Shown in pieces: positions 53,846 through 62,605 of a stretch of 64,000 nucleotides of DNA; within the stretch, counting starts at the first letter, position 1, and each line of letters begins with the position of its first letter. The notes beneath the pieces were generated by a model. It ran no database searches. It was not told the origin of the DNA and saw only the letters and a program-made list of their open reading frames with translations. A program made the position numbers and the translations under genes. The DNA comes from Pedobacter mucosus (GTDB lineage: Bacteria > Bacteroidota > Bacteroidia > Sphingobacteriales > Sphingobacteriaceae), in contig NZ_CP087585.1 of the NCBI RefSeq assembly GCF_022200785.1, forward strand, positions 1,798,001 to 1,862,000. The letters are read 5' to 3'.

Positions 53846-54658
53846 CTATATTATTGCTTGTCTAATTCTGATGAGCTTTGTTAATGTATCTTCTAACAAA
53901 TTTAAGTGCAACATGTTTGCTCCATCTGATTTAGCATTTGCTGGATCCGGATGTGTCTCAATAAACAAGCCATCGGCACCAACTGCGATTGCAGCTTTTG
54001 CAATGGTTAAAATCAACTCTGGTTTACCACCAGTAACGCCACTACTTTGATTCGGCTGTTGTAAAGAATGCGTACAATCCATTACCACAGGGACGCCAAA
54101 AGCCTGCATTTCTGGCAAACCACGGTAATCAACAATTAAATCTTGATAACCAAAAGTGTTGCCTCTATCTGTTAAAATCACTTTTTCGTTTCCTGCTTCT
54201 CTAACTTTTTCTACAGCAAATTTCATTGAGCCGGCTGATAAAAATTGACCTTTTTTCACGTTGACAACTTTTCCAGTTTCAGCCGCGGCAATTAATAAAT
54301 CTGTTTGTCTACATAAAAAAGCAGGAATTTGAAGTACATCAACATAGGCTGCAGCCATTGCCGCTTCGCCACTTTCATGAATATCTGTAACAGTTGGTAC
54401 ATTAAATTCACGACCAATTTTTTCTAAAATTTTTAAAGCTTTTTCATCTCCAATACCCGTAAAAGAACTTCCTTTGCTCCTATTTGCCTTACGATAAGAA
54501 CCTTTAAAAATATAAGGAATTTTAAGTTTTTCAGTTATTGTAATGATTTTTTCAGCAATTCGCATAGCGATATCTTCGCCTTCGATAGCACAAGGACCAG
54601 CCATTAGAAAAAAATTGCCTGAATCTGTATTTTTTATTTTATCTAAATAATTAAGCAT
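53846..54658 (-). CDS. kdsA: 3-deoxy-8-phosphooctulonate synthase, 270 aa
   Basis: Condenses phosphoenolpyruvate with arabinose 5-phosphate to make Kdo 8-phosphate for the lipopolysaccharide core. Blocks: FLMAGPCAIEGEDIAMRIAE, FKGSYRKANRSKGSSFTGIG, ADVDILQIPAF-like VDVLQIPAFLCRQTDLL, NVKKGQFLSAG and DCTHSLQQPN, with HPDPANAKSDGANM at the end. Its substrate comes from KdsD, encoded 2.4 kb away across recQ. Upstream of DUF2071 in the same unit. Confidence 0.95.
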   Translation of the reverse strand: MLNYLDKIKNTDSGNFFLMAGPCAIEGEDIAMRIAEKIITITEKLKIPYIFKGSYRKANRSKGSSFTGIGDEKALKILEKIGREFNVPTVTDIHESGEAAMAAAYVDVLQIPAFLCRQTDLLIAAAETGKVVNVKKGQFLSAGSMKFAVEKVREAGNEKVILTDRGNTFGYQDLIVDYRGLPEMQAFGVPVVMDCTHSLQQPNQSSGVTGGKPELILTIAKAAIAVGADGLFIETHPDPANAKSDGANMLHLNLLEDTLTKLIRIRQAII

Positions 54659-54737
54659 ATTGAAGATTTGAGATGCCGAGTTTGAAAGAAATTAAACGCT
54701 AAACGTTCTCTGTTTCAAACTATTTTAAACATAAATA

Positions 54738-56927
54738 TTAGTTTCCTAATTCGGACATAAATTTTATTCGCATTAACTGAATTTCTTCGCGAGTATAATC
54801 CGTTTCACCAAGTTCAGTAAGTGCTTCGTCTATTGAATCATTTTCAGCAGCTCGGAAATAATCAAAAACTTCATCTTGTCTGTCATCATCAATTACTTCA
54901 TCTATAAAATAATTTAAATTAAGTTTTGTGCCCGAATTTACAATGGATTCAACTTCCTTTAGAATTTCTTCATAAGTTATGCCCTTTGAGTCAGCAATGT
55001 CTTCCAATCCAATTTGTCTATCAATATTTTGTATGATAGACACTTTCATCTGTGATTTATTAACTTGCGTTTTTATGATTAGATCAATCGGTCTTTCAAT
55101 GTCATTATCATCAACGTACTTTCTGATAAGTTCTAGAAATGGAGTTCCAAACTTCATTGCTTTGCCAGAACCAACACCAGAAATCTGCTTAAGTTCTTCC
55201 AATGAAATGGGATAATGGGTACACATTTCCTCAAGAGAAGGATCTTGAAATACTACAAAAGGCGGAACATTTTTTTGTTTGGCTAGCTTTTTACGCAGAT
55301 CCTTGAGTAATGATAATAGTTGCGTATCTAATGCACCAGAACCATGTTTCACCTCGTCTTCATCATCATCAGGACTGCTTTCTATCGGCTCATTAAGTAA
55401 AAATTTTAGTCCGTATGGATTGATAATGAAATCTTTACCCTGTCTGGTTAATTTTAGTAGACCATAGTTATCGACGTCTTTATAGAGAAAGTTGTTTAGT
55501 ACTGCCTGACGTATGATCGATTTCCACATCAATGTTCCGTCTTCTTTTCCTAAGCCAAATTCAGGCGTTTTGCTATGTTCATAAAGAATTGTTTGAGCAG
55601 TTTCTAAGCCTAAAAAAACATTTAAAATATGAGCATCATCAAACTTCTCTTCACTTTTCTCTATAAACTTTAAAAGCGCAGATAGTTGGCTTTCTGCCTC
55701 AAACGGTTTTTTCGGTTTCTTGCAATTATCACACATGCAATTACATCCCGTTTCATTAAAATTTTCCCCGAAATAATGGAGAATTTGTTTTCTTCTGCAC
55801 ACACCGGATTCGGCGTAATCTATAACCTCTTTTAAAATTTGAGTTCCAATTTCACGTTCAGAAACTGGCTTATCTTTCATAAACTTAGCCAGCTTGTCAA
55901 CATCTTTTTGAGCATAAAAAGCAATACAGACACCTTCCCCACCGTCGCGACCAGCTCTACCCGTTTCCTGATAATAACCTTCCATGCTTTTCGGTACATC
56001 GTGATGAATTACAAAACGAACATCAGGTTTATCTATTCCCATACCAAAAGCGATTGTTGCCACAATTACTTCCGCATCTTCCAATAAAAACCTATCCTGA
56101 GTTTCTGCCCTAATTTTAGGGTCTAATCCCGCATGATAAGGCAAGGCACTAATTCCATTTAAGTTTAAAGCCTCAGCAACCTCTTCTACTTTTTTACGAC
56201 TCAAACAATATATGATGCCTGATTTGCCTAAATTAGATTTAATGTATTTTATAATCTCTTTAGTAATATCTCGTTTCGGACGAATTTCATAATAAAGATT
56301 CGGTCTATTAAAAGAAGATTTGAAAAGCGTAGCTTCTGTCATCCCAAGATTTTTAACAATATCTTGTTGCACCTTTGGTGTTGCGGTTGCGGTAAGCGCA
56401 ATAATTGGAATGTTATCTCCTAACCCACTTATTACTTGTCTGATTTTACGATATTCTGGTCTAAAATCATGTCCCCATTCCGAAATGCAATGCGCTTCAT
56501 CAACAGCAACAAAAGATATTTTTATGAGATTTAAAAATTCAATATTATCTTGCTTTGCTAATGATTCTGGAGCAACATACAATAATTTAGTTTGACCACT
56601 TAGCAGGTCTGATTTAACTTGGGCAATTTCAGATTTATTAAGAGAAGAATTTAAAAAATGGGCTATACTATCATTCCCACCAAAGGCCCTTAATTGGTCT
56701 ACCTGGTTTTTCATTAATGCAATTAACGGAGAAATCACAATTGCTGTTCCTTCACTCATCAAAGCCGGTAATTGATAGCAAATGGATTTTCCACCGCCTG
56801 TTGGCATTATAACAAATGTGTTATTGCCCTCTAATATATTTGTAATGATCGACTCCTGATCACCTTTGAAATTATCAAACCCGAAAAAATTTTGTAGGTT
56901 ATCAAATAACGACTTTTTAACGTCCAT
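54738..56927 (-). CDS. recQ: ATP-dependent DNA helicase RecQ, 729 aa
   Basis: A 3'-to-5' helicase of recombination and replication-fork repair. Superfamily 2 motifs: FVIMPTGGGKSICYQLP (Walker A), VDEAHCISEWGHDFRPEY (DEAH), QETGRAGRDG (motif VI). Then a zinc subdomain (VCRRKQILHYFGENF, CNCMCDNC), winged helix, and HRDC (LEELKQISGVGSGKAMKFG, about 535-600), plus a C-terminal helix-turn-helix-like tail. An in-frame ATG at 56966 would add 13 unlikely residues; the ATG at 56927 (MDVKKSLF) fits the family. Confidence 0.94.
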   Translation of the reverse strand: MDVKKSLFDNLQNFFGFDNFKGDQESIITNILEGNNTFVIMPTGGGKSICYQLPALMSEGTAIVISPLIALMKNQVDQLRAFGGNDSIAHFLNSSLNKSEIAQVKSDLLSGQTKLLYVAPESLAKQDNIEFLNLIKISFVAVDEAHCISEWGHDFRPEYRKIRQVISGLGDNIPIIALTATATPKVQQDIVKNLGMTEATLFKSSFNRPNLYYEIRPKRDITKEIIKYIKSNLGKSGIIYCLSRKKVEEVAEALNLNGISALPYHAGLDPKIRAETQDRFLLEDAEVIVATIAFGMGIDKPDVRFVIHHDVPKSMEGYYQETGRAGRDGGEGVCIAFYAQKDVDKLAKFMKDKPVSEREIGTQILKEVIDYAESGVCRRKQILHYFGENFNETGCNCMCDNCKKPKKPFEAESQLSALLKFIEKSEEKFDDAHILNVFLGLETAQTILYEHSKTPEFGLGKEDGTLMWKSIIRQAVLNNFLYKDVDNYGLLKLTRQGKDFIINPYGLKFLLNEPIESSPDDDEDEVKHGSGALDTQLLSLLKDLRKKLAKQKNVPPFVVFQDPSLEEMCTHYPISLEELKQISGVGSGKAMKFGTPFLELIRKYVDDNDIERPIDLIIKTQVNKSQMKVSIIQNIDRQIGLEDIADSKGITYEEILKEVESIVNSGTKLNLNYFIDEVIDDDRQDEVFDYFRAAENDSIDEALTELGETDYTREEIQLMRIKFMSELGN

Positions 56928-56959
56928 TTTGTGTAATAAAATATGCGATGCTATTTTTG
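56928..56959 (+). promoter_or_regulatory. kdsD: Promoter of kdsD
   Basis: Complete Bacteroidota consensus: TTTG (56928-56931), a 20-nt spacer and TATTTTTG (56952-56959). The -33 box directly abuts the recQ start codon on the other strand. Confidence 0.75.
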
Positions 56960-57018
56960 TATCCAAAATAACATAATTTTACAAGAATTTCAAGTATTTA
57001 CACACAATTTTTTTCTCT

Positions 57019-57987
57019 TTGAAAAGTAAAAAATCAATAATTCAATCGGCTTTAAGCACATTGGAGTTAGAAGCAGCAGCAATATTAAATGTTGCAAAAA
57101 ATTTAGACGCTGATTTCGAAAACGCCGTATCATCTATATTACGTTGTAATGGACGCGTTATCGTAACTGGTATAGGAAAAAGTGCGATAATAGCACAAAA
57201 AATCGTGGCAACTTTCAACTCAACTGGCACACCTTCTATATTTATGCATGCTGCCGATGCCATTCATGGAGATTTAGGAATGATTCAACCCAATGATATT
57301 GTTATATGCTTATCAAAAAGTGGCAACACAGCAGAAATTAAGGTATTAACACCTTTATTAAAAGCTGCAGGAAACCAACTTATTGGCATGGTTGGCGAAT
57401 TAAAATCTTATTTAGCAGAACATGCTGATTTGGTGTTAAATACATCTGTAGAGAAAGAGGCTTGTCCATATAATTTAGCACCAACAACAAGTACAACAGC
57501 TCAGTTGGCTATGGGCGATGCTTTAGCAATTTGCTTGCTCGAATGCAGAGATTTTAATGAATCTGATTTTGCAAGATTTCATCCGGGAGGATCGTTGGGA
57601 AAAAAACTTTATTTAAAGGCGGGCGATTTAGCCTTATCAAATGAAAAACCTGCTATAAAACCTAATGCTCCTGTAAAGGAAGTTTTAATCGAAATAAGTA
57701 AAAACCGTTTGGGTGCTGTAGCTGTTATAGATGGCGATGGTATACTATTAGGCATAATTACTGATGGTGATATCAGACGAATGCTCGAAAACTTTACAAC
57801 TATTGATCACTTGGTAGCACAAGATATTATGGGTAAAAACCCTAAAAGCATCCAATACGACACTCTTGCGGTGGAAGCTCTTCACATAATTAAACACAAT
57901 AACATTACACAGTTACTGGTAATGAATCAAAATACCTACTTTGGCATAATCCATTTACACGATCTTTTGAACGAAGGAATAGTGTAA
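57019..57987 (+). CDS. kdsD: D-arabinose 5-phosphate isomerase (KdsD/KpsF), 322 aa
   Basis: Isomerises ribulose 5-phosphate to arabinose 5-phosphate, the first step to Kdo. A SIS domain (about 1-190: RVIVTGIGKSAIIAQKIVA, CLSKSGNTAEIKVLTPLL, ARFHPGGSLGKKL) is followed by two CBS motifs (about 205-322). The start is TTG at 57019, because no ATG lies upstream in frame and the N-terminus aligns with the family. The GDP-mannose gene starts 14 bp after the stop, forming a sugar-activation operon. Confidence 0.92.
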   Translation: MKSKKSIIQSALSTLELEAAAILNVAKNLDADFENAVSSILRCNGRVIVTGIGKSAIIAQKIVATFNSTGTPSIFMHAADAIHGDLGMIQPNDIVICLSKSGNTAEIKVLTPLLKAAGNQLIGMVGELKSYLAEHADLVLNTSVEKEACPYNLAPTTSTTAQLAMGDALAICLLECRDFNESDFARFHPGGSLGKKLYLKAGDLALSNEKPAIKPNAPVKEVLIEISKNRLGAVAVIDGDGILLGIITDGDIRRMLENFTTIDHLVAQDIMGKNPKSIQYDTLAVEALHIIKHNNITQLLVMNQNTYFGIIHLHDLLNEGIV

Positions 57988-58001
57988 TTTTAAATCATAA
58001 A

Positions 58002-59093
58002 ATGAATAAAAATTATTACGCATTAATTATGGCTGGTGGCGTCGGAAGTCGCTTCTGGCCAGTAAGCCGAACAGAGTATCCTAAACAGTTTATAGATTTT
58101 TTTGGCATAGGAAAAACATTAATTCAAAGTACTTACGAGCGATTTCTGAAGATTTGTCCACCGGAAAACATTTTTATCGTTACAAATGAAATCTATTCTG
58201 ACCTTATAAAAGAACAAATTCCACAAATAGGTGATAATCAAATTTTGGCGGAGCCATTAATGCGAAATACTGCTCCTTGTGTAATTTATGGAAGCTTAAA
58301 AATTTATGAAATAAATCCGGATGCATCAATTGTAGTTGCACCTTCCGACCATACCATTGCAGATGTTGATGGATTTATAAAATCGATTGATCAATCTCTA
58401 GCTGCTGCATCAAAAAATGATTGTTTAATAACTCTAGGTATTAAGCCTCACCGCCCTGATACTGGTTATGGTTATATTCAACATACAGATTATGTTTTAA
58501 ATACTGATCCTGATTTACATCGGGTTAAAACTTTTACTGAAAAGCCTAATTTAGAACTTGCAAAATCTTTTATCCAAAGCGGTGATTTTTTATGGAATGC
58601 CGGAATTTTTATCTGGTCTGCTAAATCAATATTACAGTCCTTTGAAAGGCATTTGCCTGATATGTATGAAATTTTTAATATTGGTCGCTCAGAGTTGAAT
58701 TCTGAAGGTGAAAAGGCTTTTATTAACAATGCATACTTTCAGTGTACCAATATTTCAATTGATTTTGGAATTATGGAAAAAGCTGACAATGTATATGTAC
58801 TTCCTGCAGATTTTGGCTGGTCGGATTTAGGCACCTGGGCTTCCATCTACGAAATGGCAGAAAAGGATTATGTTGGCAATGCAGTAATTCCAAGCGAACA
58901 AGTTATTATGTTCGATTCATCTAATTGTATGGTTAATGTACCAAAAGATAAATTGGTGATTCTCCAAGGATTACATGACTATATTATCGTTGAAAATAAT
59001 AATATGTTAATGATTTGTCCTCGTGATGAGGAACAAAAGGTTAAAGAATTTGTTGCTGAAGTTAAATCCAGGTTTGGAAATAAATTTATCTAA
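58002..59093 (+). CDS. manC: Mannose-1-phosphate guanylyltransferase, 363 aa
   Basis: Makes GDP-mannose from GTP and mannose 1-phosphate for glycan synthesis. Nucleotide-binding signature ALIMAGGVGSRFWPVSRTEY PKQF, then LAEPLMRNTAPCV, VAPSDHTIAD, FTEKPNLELAKSF and DFGWSDLGTWAS. It is the single-domain form, without the C-terminal isomerase domain of some ManC proteins. Second gene after kdsD. Its stop overlaps that of the converging DUF5995 gene by four bases. Confidence 0.9.
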   Translation: MNKNYYALIMAGGVGSRFWPVSRTEYPKQFIDFFGIGKTLIQSTYERFLKICPPENIFIVTNEIYSDLIKEQIPQIGDNQILAEPLMRNTAPCVIYGSLKIYEINPDASIVVAPSDHTIADVDGFIKSIDQSLAAASKNDCLITLGIKPHRPDTGYGYIQHTDYVLNTDPDLHRVKTFTEKPNLELAKSFIQSGDFLWNAGIFIWSAKSILQSFERHLPDMYEIFNIGRSELNSEGEKAFINNAYFQCTNISIDFGIMEKADNVYVLPADFGWSDLGTWASIYEMAEKDYVGNAVIPSEQVIMFDSSNCMVNVPKDKLVILQGLHDYIIVENNNMLMICPRDEEQKVKEFVAEVKSRFGNKFI

Positions 59094-59839
59094 TCCTTCA
59101 AAAACTTAATTATATCGCTAACGTTTGTTGGCTCAAAAGTCCTAACGGTTCTCAACATTAAACTTTGAGAAAAGTTAGGATTTATAATGTTTCTCGCAAC
59201 AATCGCTATTTTGGAATCTAGTGTTTTTAGATAAGAATCATATGCGTTAGGCACAACAGAAGAAAGGCCAACAGCGTTGAGCCAAGCTGTATTTCTTGCA
59301 GCAGTAATGCTAAAGTTGATCACAGATGCCTTGCTTCTATTATCTACGTAGCTGAGTAATTTCATTGGATAACAGATTTCTTCTAGATCTTTCTGCACCT
59401 CATTAATCAAGCTTCCAATGATATCATTAATGAGGTCAAAATCTTTTTTCATCAATTGAATATCCAAGCCTTTGCTGGTTTCGGCGGCGGCAACGCCCAG
59501 ATCCAAATTGATATGGGCATTCATACCCAAAAGCAAATGCTGAATAACAGTATAAGGTTGATTGACAGCATCAAAAGCCGCTTTCCAAGAAGTTGTAATT
59601 AAGGTATTTTGCGATTTGCATGAATAGGCATTTAAATAGCGATTGGCAAAAATCACATCCAGCCTTTCCATTCTCGCACCATCAGCAAAAATTTTATTAT
59701 TTATTCCATTTTGCACGGCAACCGTCATTTTACGGTAGAGACAAGCAAAATATCCCATTCGGGATTTTGTTGCAATGGAATGTATTATTATTTCATCAAG
59801 GCGAGAAATAACTTCTGAGATGGTTTTTGCGGGCAACAT
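59090..59839 (-). CDS. DUF5995 family protein, 249 aa
   Basis: All-helical protein matching DUF5995: SRMGYFACLYRKMTVAVQNG, ARMERLDVIFANRYLNAYSC and HLLLGMNAHINLDLGVAAAE. Conserved acidic and His residues (MNAHINLDLG) suggest a metal-binding or enzymatic site, but no function is known. Cytoplasmic. It converges on manC with overlapping stop codons (59090-59093), and its start lies beside the inverted repeat at 59847-59890. Confidence 0.85.
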   Translation of the reverse strand: MLPAKTISEVISRLDEIIIHSIATKSRMGYFACLYRKMTVAVQNGINNKIFADGARMERLDVIFANRYLNAYSCKSQNTLITTSWKAAFDAVNQPYTVIQHLLLGMNAHINLDLGVAAAETSKGLDIQLMKKDFDLINDIIGSLINEVQKDLEEICYPMKLLSYVDNRSKASVINFSITAARNTAWLNAVGLSSVVPNAYDSYLKTLDSKIAIVARNIINPNFSQSLMLRTVRTFEPTNVSDIIKFLKD

Positions 59840-59846
59840 ACAGTTG

Positions 59847-59890
59847 GTATCTTAATTAAATTTAACAAAATAAATTGTTAATTAAGATAC
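59847..59890. promoter_or_regulatory. Perfect 13-bp inverted repeat upstream of the DUF5995 gene
   Basis: GTATCTTAATTAA (59847-59859) and TTAATTAAGATAC (59878-59890) are perfect complements across 18 nt. It sits 8 bp before the DUF5995 start and 17 bp after the rlmB stop. It may be an operator, or a weak terminator for rlmB. Confidence 0.5.
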
Positions 59891-59906
59891 GGCAGTTAAA
59901 ATAAAA

Positions 59907-60674
59907 CTACTTATTTCTCTGTCTTACAGCTTCATATAAAATTACACCAGCTGAAACTGATACATTTAAAGATTCGATTTTACCCGCCATAGGAATTTTT
60001 GCAAGGTGATCAGCTAATCTTAATAATTCATTAGAAATACCTTCGTCTTCTGAACCCATCACAATTGCAGTGGGCATTGTATAATCAGGTGCATAAATTA
60101 AATCGCTGGTTTTTTCAGTGCAGGCTACAATTTGCAAGCCGCTTTCCTGCAAAAATAGACAAGTTTTATGCAAATTAGAATGGCGACAAATCGGAATACT
60201 AAATAAAGCACCTGCAGAAGTTTTTATGGCATCAGCGTTAATTTGTGCAGCATTTTTTAAAGGTACAACAATGGCATGAACACCAACACAAGCGGCTGTA
60301 CGGGCAATGGCACCCATATTTCGAACATCAGTAATGCTATCTAACACCAAAATCAAAGGCACTTCTCCTTTTTCGAAAACTGCAGGAATAATATCTTCAA
60401 TATTTTGATAAGTAATAGGAGAAATTACAGCGATTACACCTTGATGATTTTTAAGCGACATCCGATTTAATTTCTCCACCGGCACCGTATTTAAAGGAAT
60501 TAACGTTCCTACCAAAACCGATTTTAATTCTAGAAATAAGTCGCCCGTTAAGCTGCGTTGAGCATAAATTGTTTCTATATCTCTTCCCGCTTTTACGGCT
60601 TCAATAACAGCTCTTATGCCAAATACAAACTCATTATTTTCTTTTCCTCTTTGCGGTCTTCTAAAATTATCCAT
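59907..60674 (-). CDS. rlmB: 23S rRNA (guanosine-2'-O-)-methyltransferase RlmB, 255 aa
   Basis: A SpoU/TrmH (SPOUT) methyltransferase. The substrate-binding domain is at the start (VFGIRAVIEAVKAGRDIETI), then SPOUT motifs 1-3: DSITDVRNMGAIARTAACVG, VMGSEDEGISNELL and IPMAGKIESLNVSVSAGVIL. An in-frame ATG at 60704 overlaps the promoter core (60692-60699), so the ATG at 60674 (MDNFRRPQRG) is used. It is divergent from dnaB. The specific rRNA site is inferred from family. Confidence 0.9.
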   Translation of the reverse strand: MDNFRRPQRGKENNEFVFGIRAVIEAVKAGRDIETIYAQRSLTGDLFLELKSVLVGTLIPLNTVPVEKLNRMSLKNHQGVIAVISPITYQNIEDIIPAVFEKGEVPLILVLDSITDVRNMGAIARTAACVGVHAIVVPLKNAAQINADAIKTSAGALFSIPICRHSNLHKTCLFLQESGLQIVACTEKTSDLIYAPDYTMPTAIVMGSEDEGISNELLRLADHLAKIPMAGKIESLNVSVSAGVILYEAVRQRNK

Positions 60675-60691
60675 GTTTTGAAATTGTTTTG

Positions 60692-60699
60692 CAAAAGTA
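60692..60699 (-). promoter_or_regulatory. rlmB: -7 box of rlmB
   Basis: TACTTTTG on the minus strand, exact TAnnTTTG, 17 bp before the chosen start codon. No clear -33 partner. Confidence 0.5.
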
Positions 60700-60851
60700 T
60701 TCAAATTAATGTTTTACACGTAATCTATATTCTTCTTATTAACATTTTGTTAGGTATACTTTTTAAAAAGATTAAAGAATTAATCTAATTCAGCTTCAAT
60801 TTGTTAACAAACTGCTAGTAACTTCTTATAAAATTGAGGCAAAGTTTTAAC

Positions 60852-60859
60852 TACTTTTG
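60852..60859 (+). promoter_or_regulatory. dnaB: -7 box of dnaB
   Basis: TACTTTTG, exact TAnnTTTG, ending 4 nt before the ATG at 60864. Transcription would start at about the start codon itself. Confidence 0.5.
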
Positions 60860-60863
60860 TATT

Positions 60864-62429
60864 ATGAGTATCGATAACGGACAAGGCGAAAAGAACAACT
60901 TAATTGCTCGAAAAAGCAAGCTAAGTAATACAGTGAGTTCTTTAGGAAAGATTCCGCCACAAGCTTTGGATCTTGAGGAAGCGGTATTAGGGGCTTTAAT
61001 GCTCGAAAAAGACGCTTTATCATCAGTAATCGACATTTTAAAGCCTGAAATTTTTTATCATGATGCTCATCAGAAAATATTTGAGGCCATTCATATTTTA
61101 TTTCAAAAATCTCGCCCTGTTGATATTTTGACCGTAACTGCAGAGCTAAGAACGATGGGTTCTTTAGAAATGGTTGGCGGTGCTTATTACATCACTAATT
61201 TAACAAATCGCGTTGCTTCTGCGGCAAATATTGAGTACCATGCCCGTATTATTTCTCAGAAATATATTCAGCGGGAATTGATAAGGATCTCGACTGAAAT
61301 TATTAGTAATGCTTACGAGGATACAACCGATATTTTTGATTTGTTGGATCATGCAGAGAAGAATTTATTTGATATTGCCCAAAATAATTTACGTCGGGAT
61401 ACCCAAAAAATGGACGAGATTATCAAGCAATCTCTTGCAACTTTAGAAGAATTACGAACCAAAACTGATGGTTTAACTGGTGTTCCATCCGGTTTTACAG
61501 GTTTAGATAGAATCACTGGTGGCTGGCAGAAATCAGATTTAGTAATTATTGCTGCAAGACCAGCAATGGGTAAAACAGCCTTTGTACTAACTTGCGCTCG
61601 TAATGCAGCCGTAGATTTTCAAAAACCTGTTGTTGTTTTCTCTCTAGAAATGTCATCCGTTCAATTGGTTAATCGTTTAATATCCGGCGAAGCCGAAATT
61701 GAACAAGAGAAAATTAGAAAGGGAAATTTACAGGAATGGGAATGGCAACAACTCCATAGTAAAATTGGAAAATTAACCGAAGCTCCACTCCTAATTGATG
61801 ATACCCCAGCTTTAAATATTTTTGAATTTAGAGCAAAATGCCGAAGACTAAAATCGCAATACGATATTCAAATGGTTATCGTGGATTATCTTCAATTGAT
61901 GCATGGAAAAGGCGAAGGTGGAAAAGGCGGCGGTAACCGTGAGCAGGAAATTGGTAGTATTTCTAGGGCATTGAAATCTGTTGCTAAGGAATTAGAAGTG
62001 CCCGTTTTAGCTTTATCTCAGTTAAGTAGAGCGGTAGAATCTAGACCAGGAGTTAACGGTAAACGACCGATGTTATCAGATTTACGTGAATCTGGATCGA
62101 TTGAGCAAGATGCGGATATGGTTTTATTTTTATATAGACCAGAGTATTATGGAATTACTGAAGATGAACAAGGAAGGTCGCAAGCTGGTATTGCCGAAGT
62201 AATTATTGCAAAACACCGTAATGGTGAAACTGGAATTGTACCCCTTAAATTTATTGGTAAGTTTGTTAAGTTTGGCGATTTGGAAGAAGATTTTAATCCA
62301 CCAAATTCATTTTCACAGGATAGTCCATCGTCCGGAATGTATCCTTCTCAAGATTTTGAAAAACAAAGCAATGTGATTATTCGTCCTTCTAAAATGGATG
62401 ATTATAATGATGACGATCCACCATTTTAA
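60864..62429 (+). CDS. dnaB: Replicative DNA helicase DnaB, 521 aa
   Basis: Unwinds DNA at the fork and loads primase. The N-terminal domain (PPQALDLEEAVLGALMLEKD, residues 30-130) is followed by the RecA-like ATPase: Walker A in IIAARPAMGKTAFVLT, VFSLEMSSVQLVNRL, Walker B VIVDYLQLM, ALSQLSRAVE and SDLRESGSIEQDADMVLFLY. The tail (DDYNDDDPPF) is acidic. A TTG at 60834 would add 10 residues upstream of the promoter box, so the ATG at 60864 is taken. Ends before a terminator. Confidence 0.96.
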   Translation: MSIDNGQGEKNNLIARKSKLSNTVSSLGKIPPQALDLEEAVLGALMLEKDALSSVIDILKPEIFYHDAHQKIFEAIHILFQKSRPVDILTVTAELRTMGSLEMVGGAYYITNLTNRVASAANIEYHARIISQKYIQRELIRISTEIISNAYEDTTDIFDLLDHAEKNLFDIAQNNLRRDTQKMDEIIKQSLATLEELRTKTDGLTGVPSGFTGLDRITGGWQKSDLVIIAARPAMGKTAFVLTCARNAAVDFQKPVVVFSLEMSSVQLVNRLISGEAEIEQEKIRKGNLQEWEWQQLHSKIGKLTEAPLLIDDTPALNIFEFRAKCRRLKSQYDIQMVIVDYLQLMHGKGEGGKGGGNREQEIGSISRALKSVAKELEVPVLALSQLSRAVESRPGVNGKRPMLSDLRESGSIEQDADMVLFLYRPEYYGITEDEQGRSQAGIAEVIIAKHRNGETGIVPLKFIGKFVKFGDLEEDFNPPNSFSQDSPSSGMYPSQDFEKQSNVIIRPSKMDDYNDDDPPF

Positions 62430-62451
62430 TATTCTTAAATAAATAATTTCA

Positions 62452-62484
62452 ATGGAAAGCGTGAAAACATTTTCCATTTTTTTT
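62452..62484 (+). terminator. Intrinsic terminator of dnaB
   Basis: ATGGAAA (62452-62458) pairs with TTTCCAT (62471-62477) across 12 nt, followed by a run of Ts; 22 bp after the stop. Confidence 0.7.
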
Positions 62485-62605
62485 GAAAATTTGGGTTAAG
62501 CAATGCTTAGGTAAAAACACTCCTGCTGTACAATTATGCCGAGAAAATCATCATGCCCGTTTCCATCAGGTTTAGAATGAAAGTGTATGCACAGATTAAA
62601 ATTCG

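Noticed and set aside
60675..60704. Longer N-terminus for rlmB
   Set aside because: The upstream ATG overlaps the -7 promoter box and would precede the transcription start.
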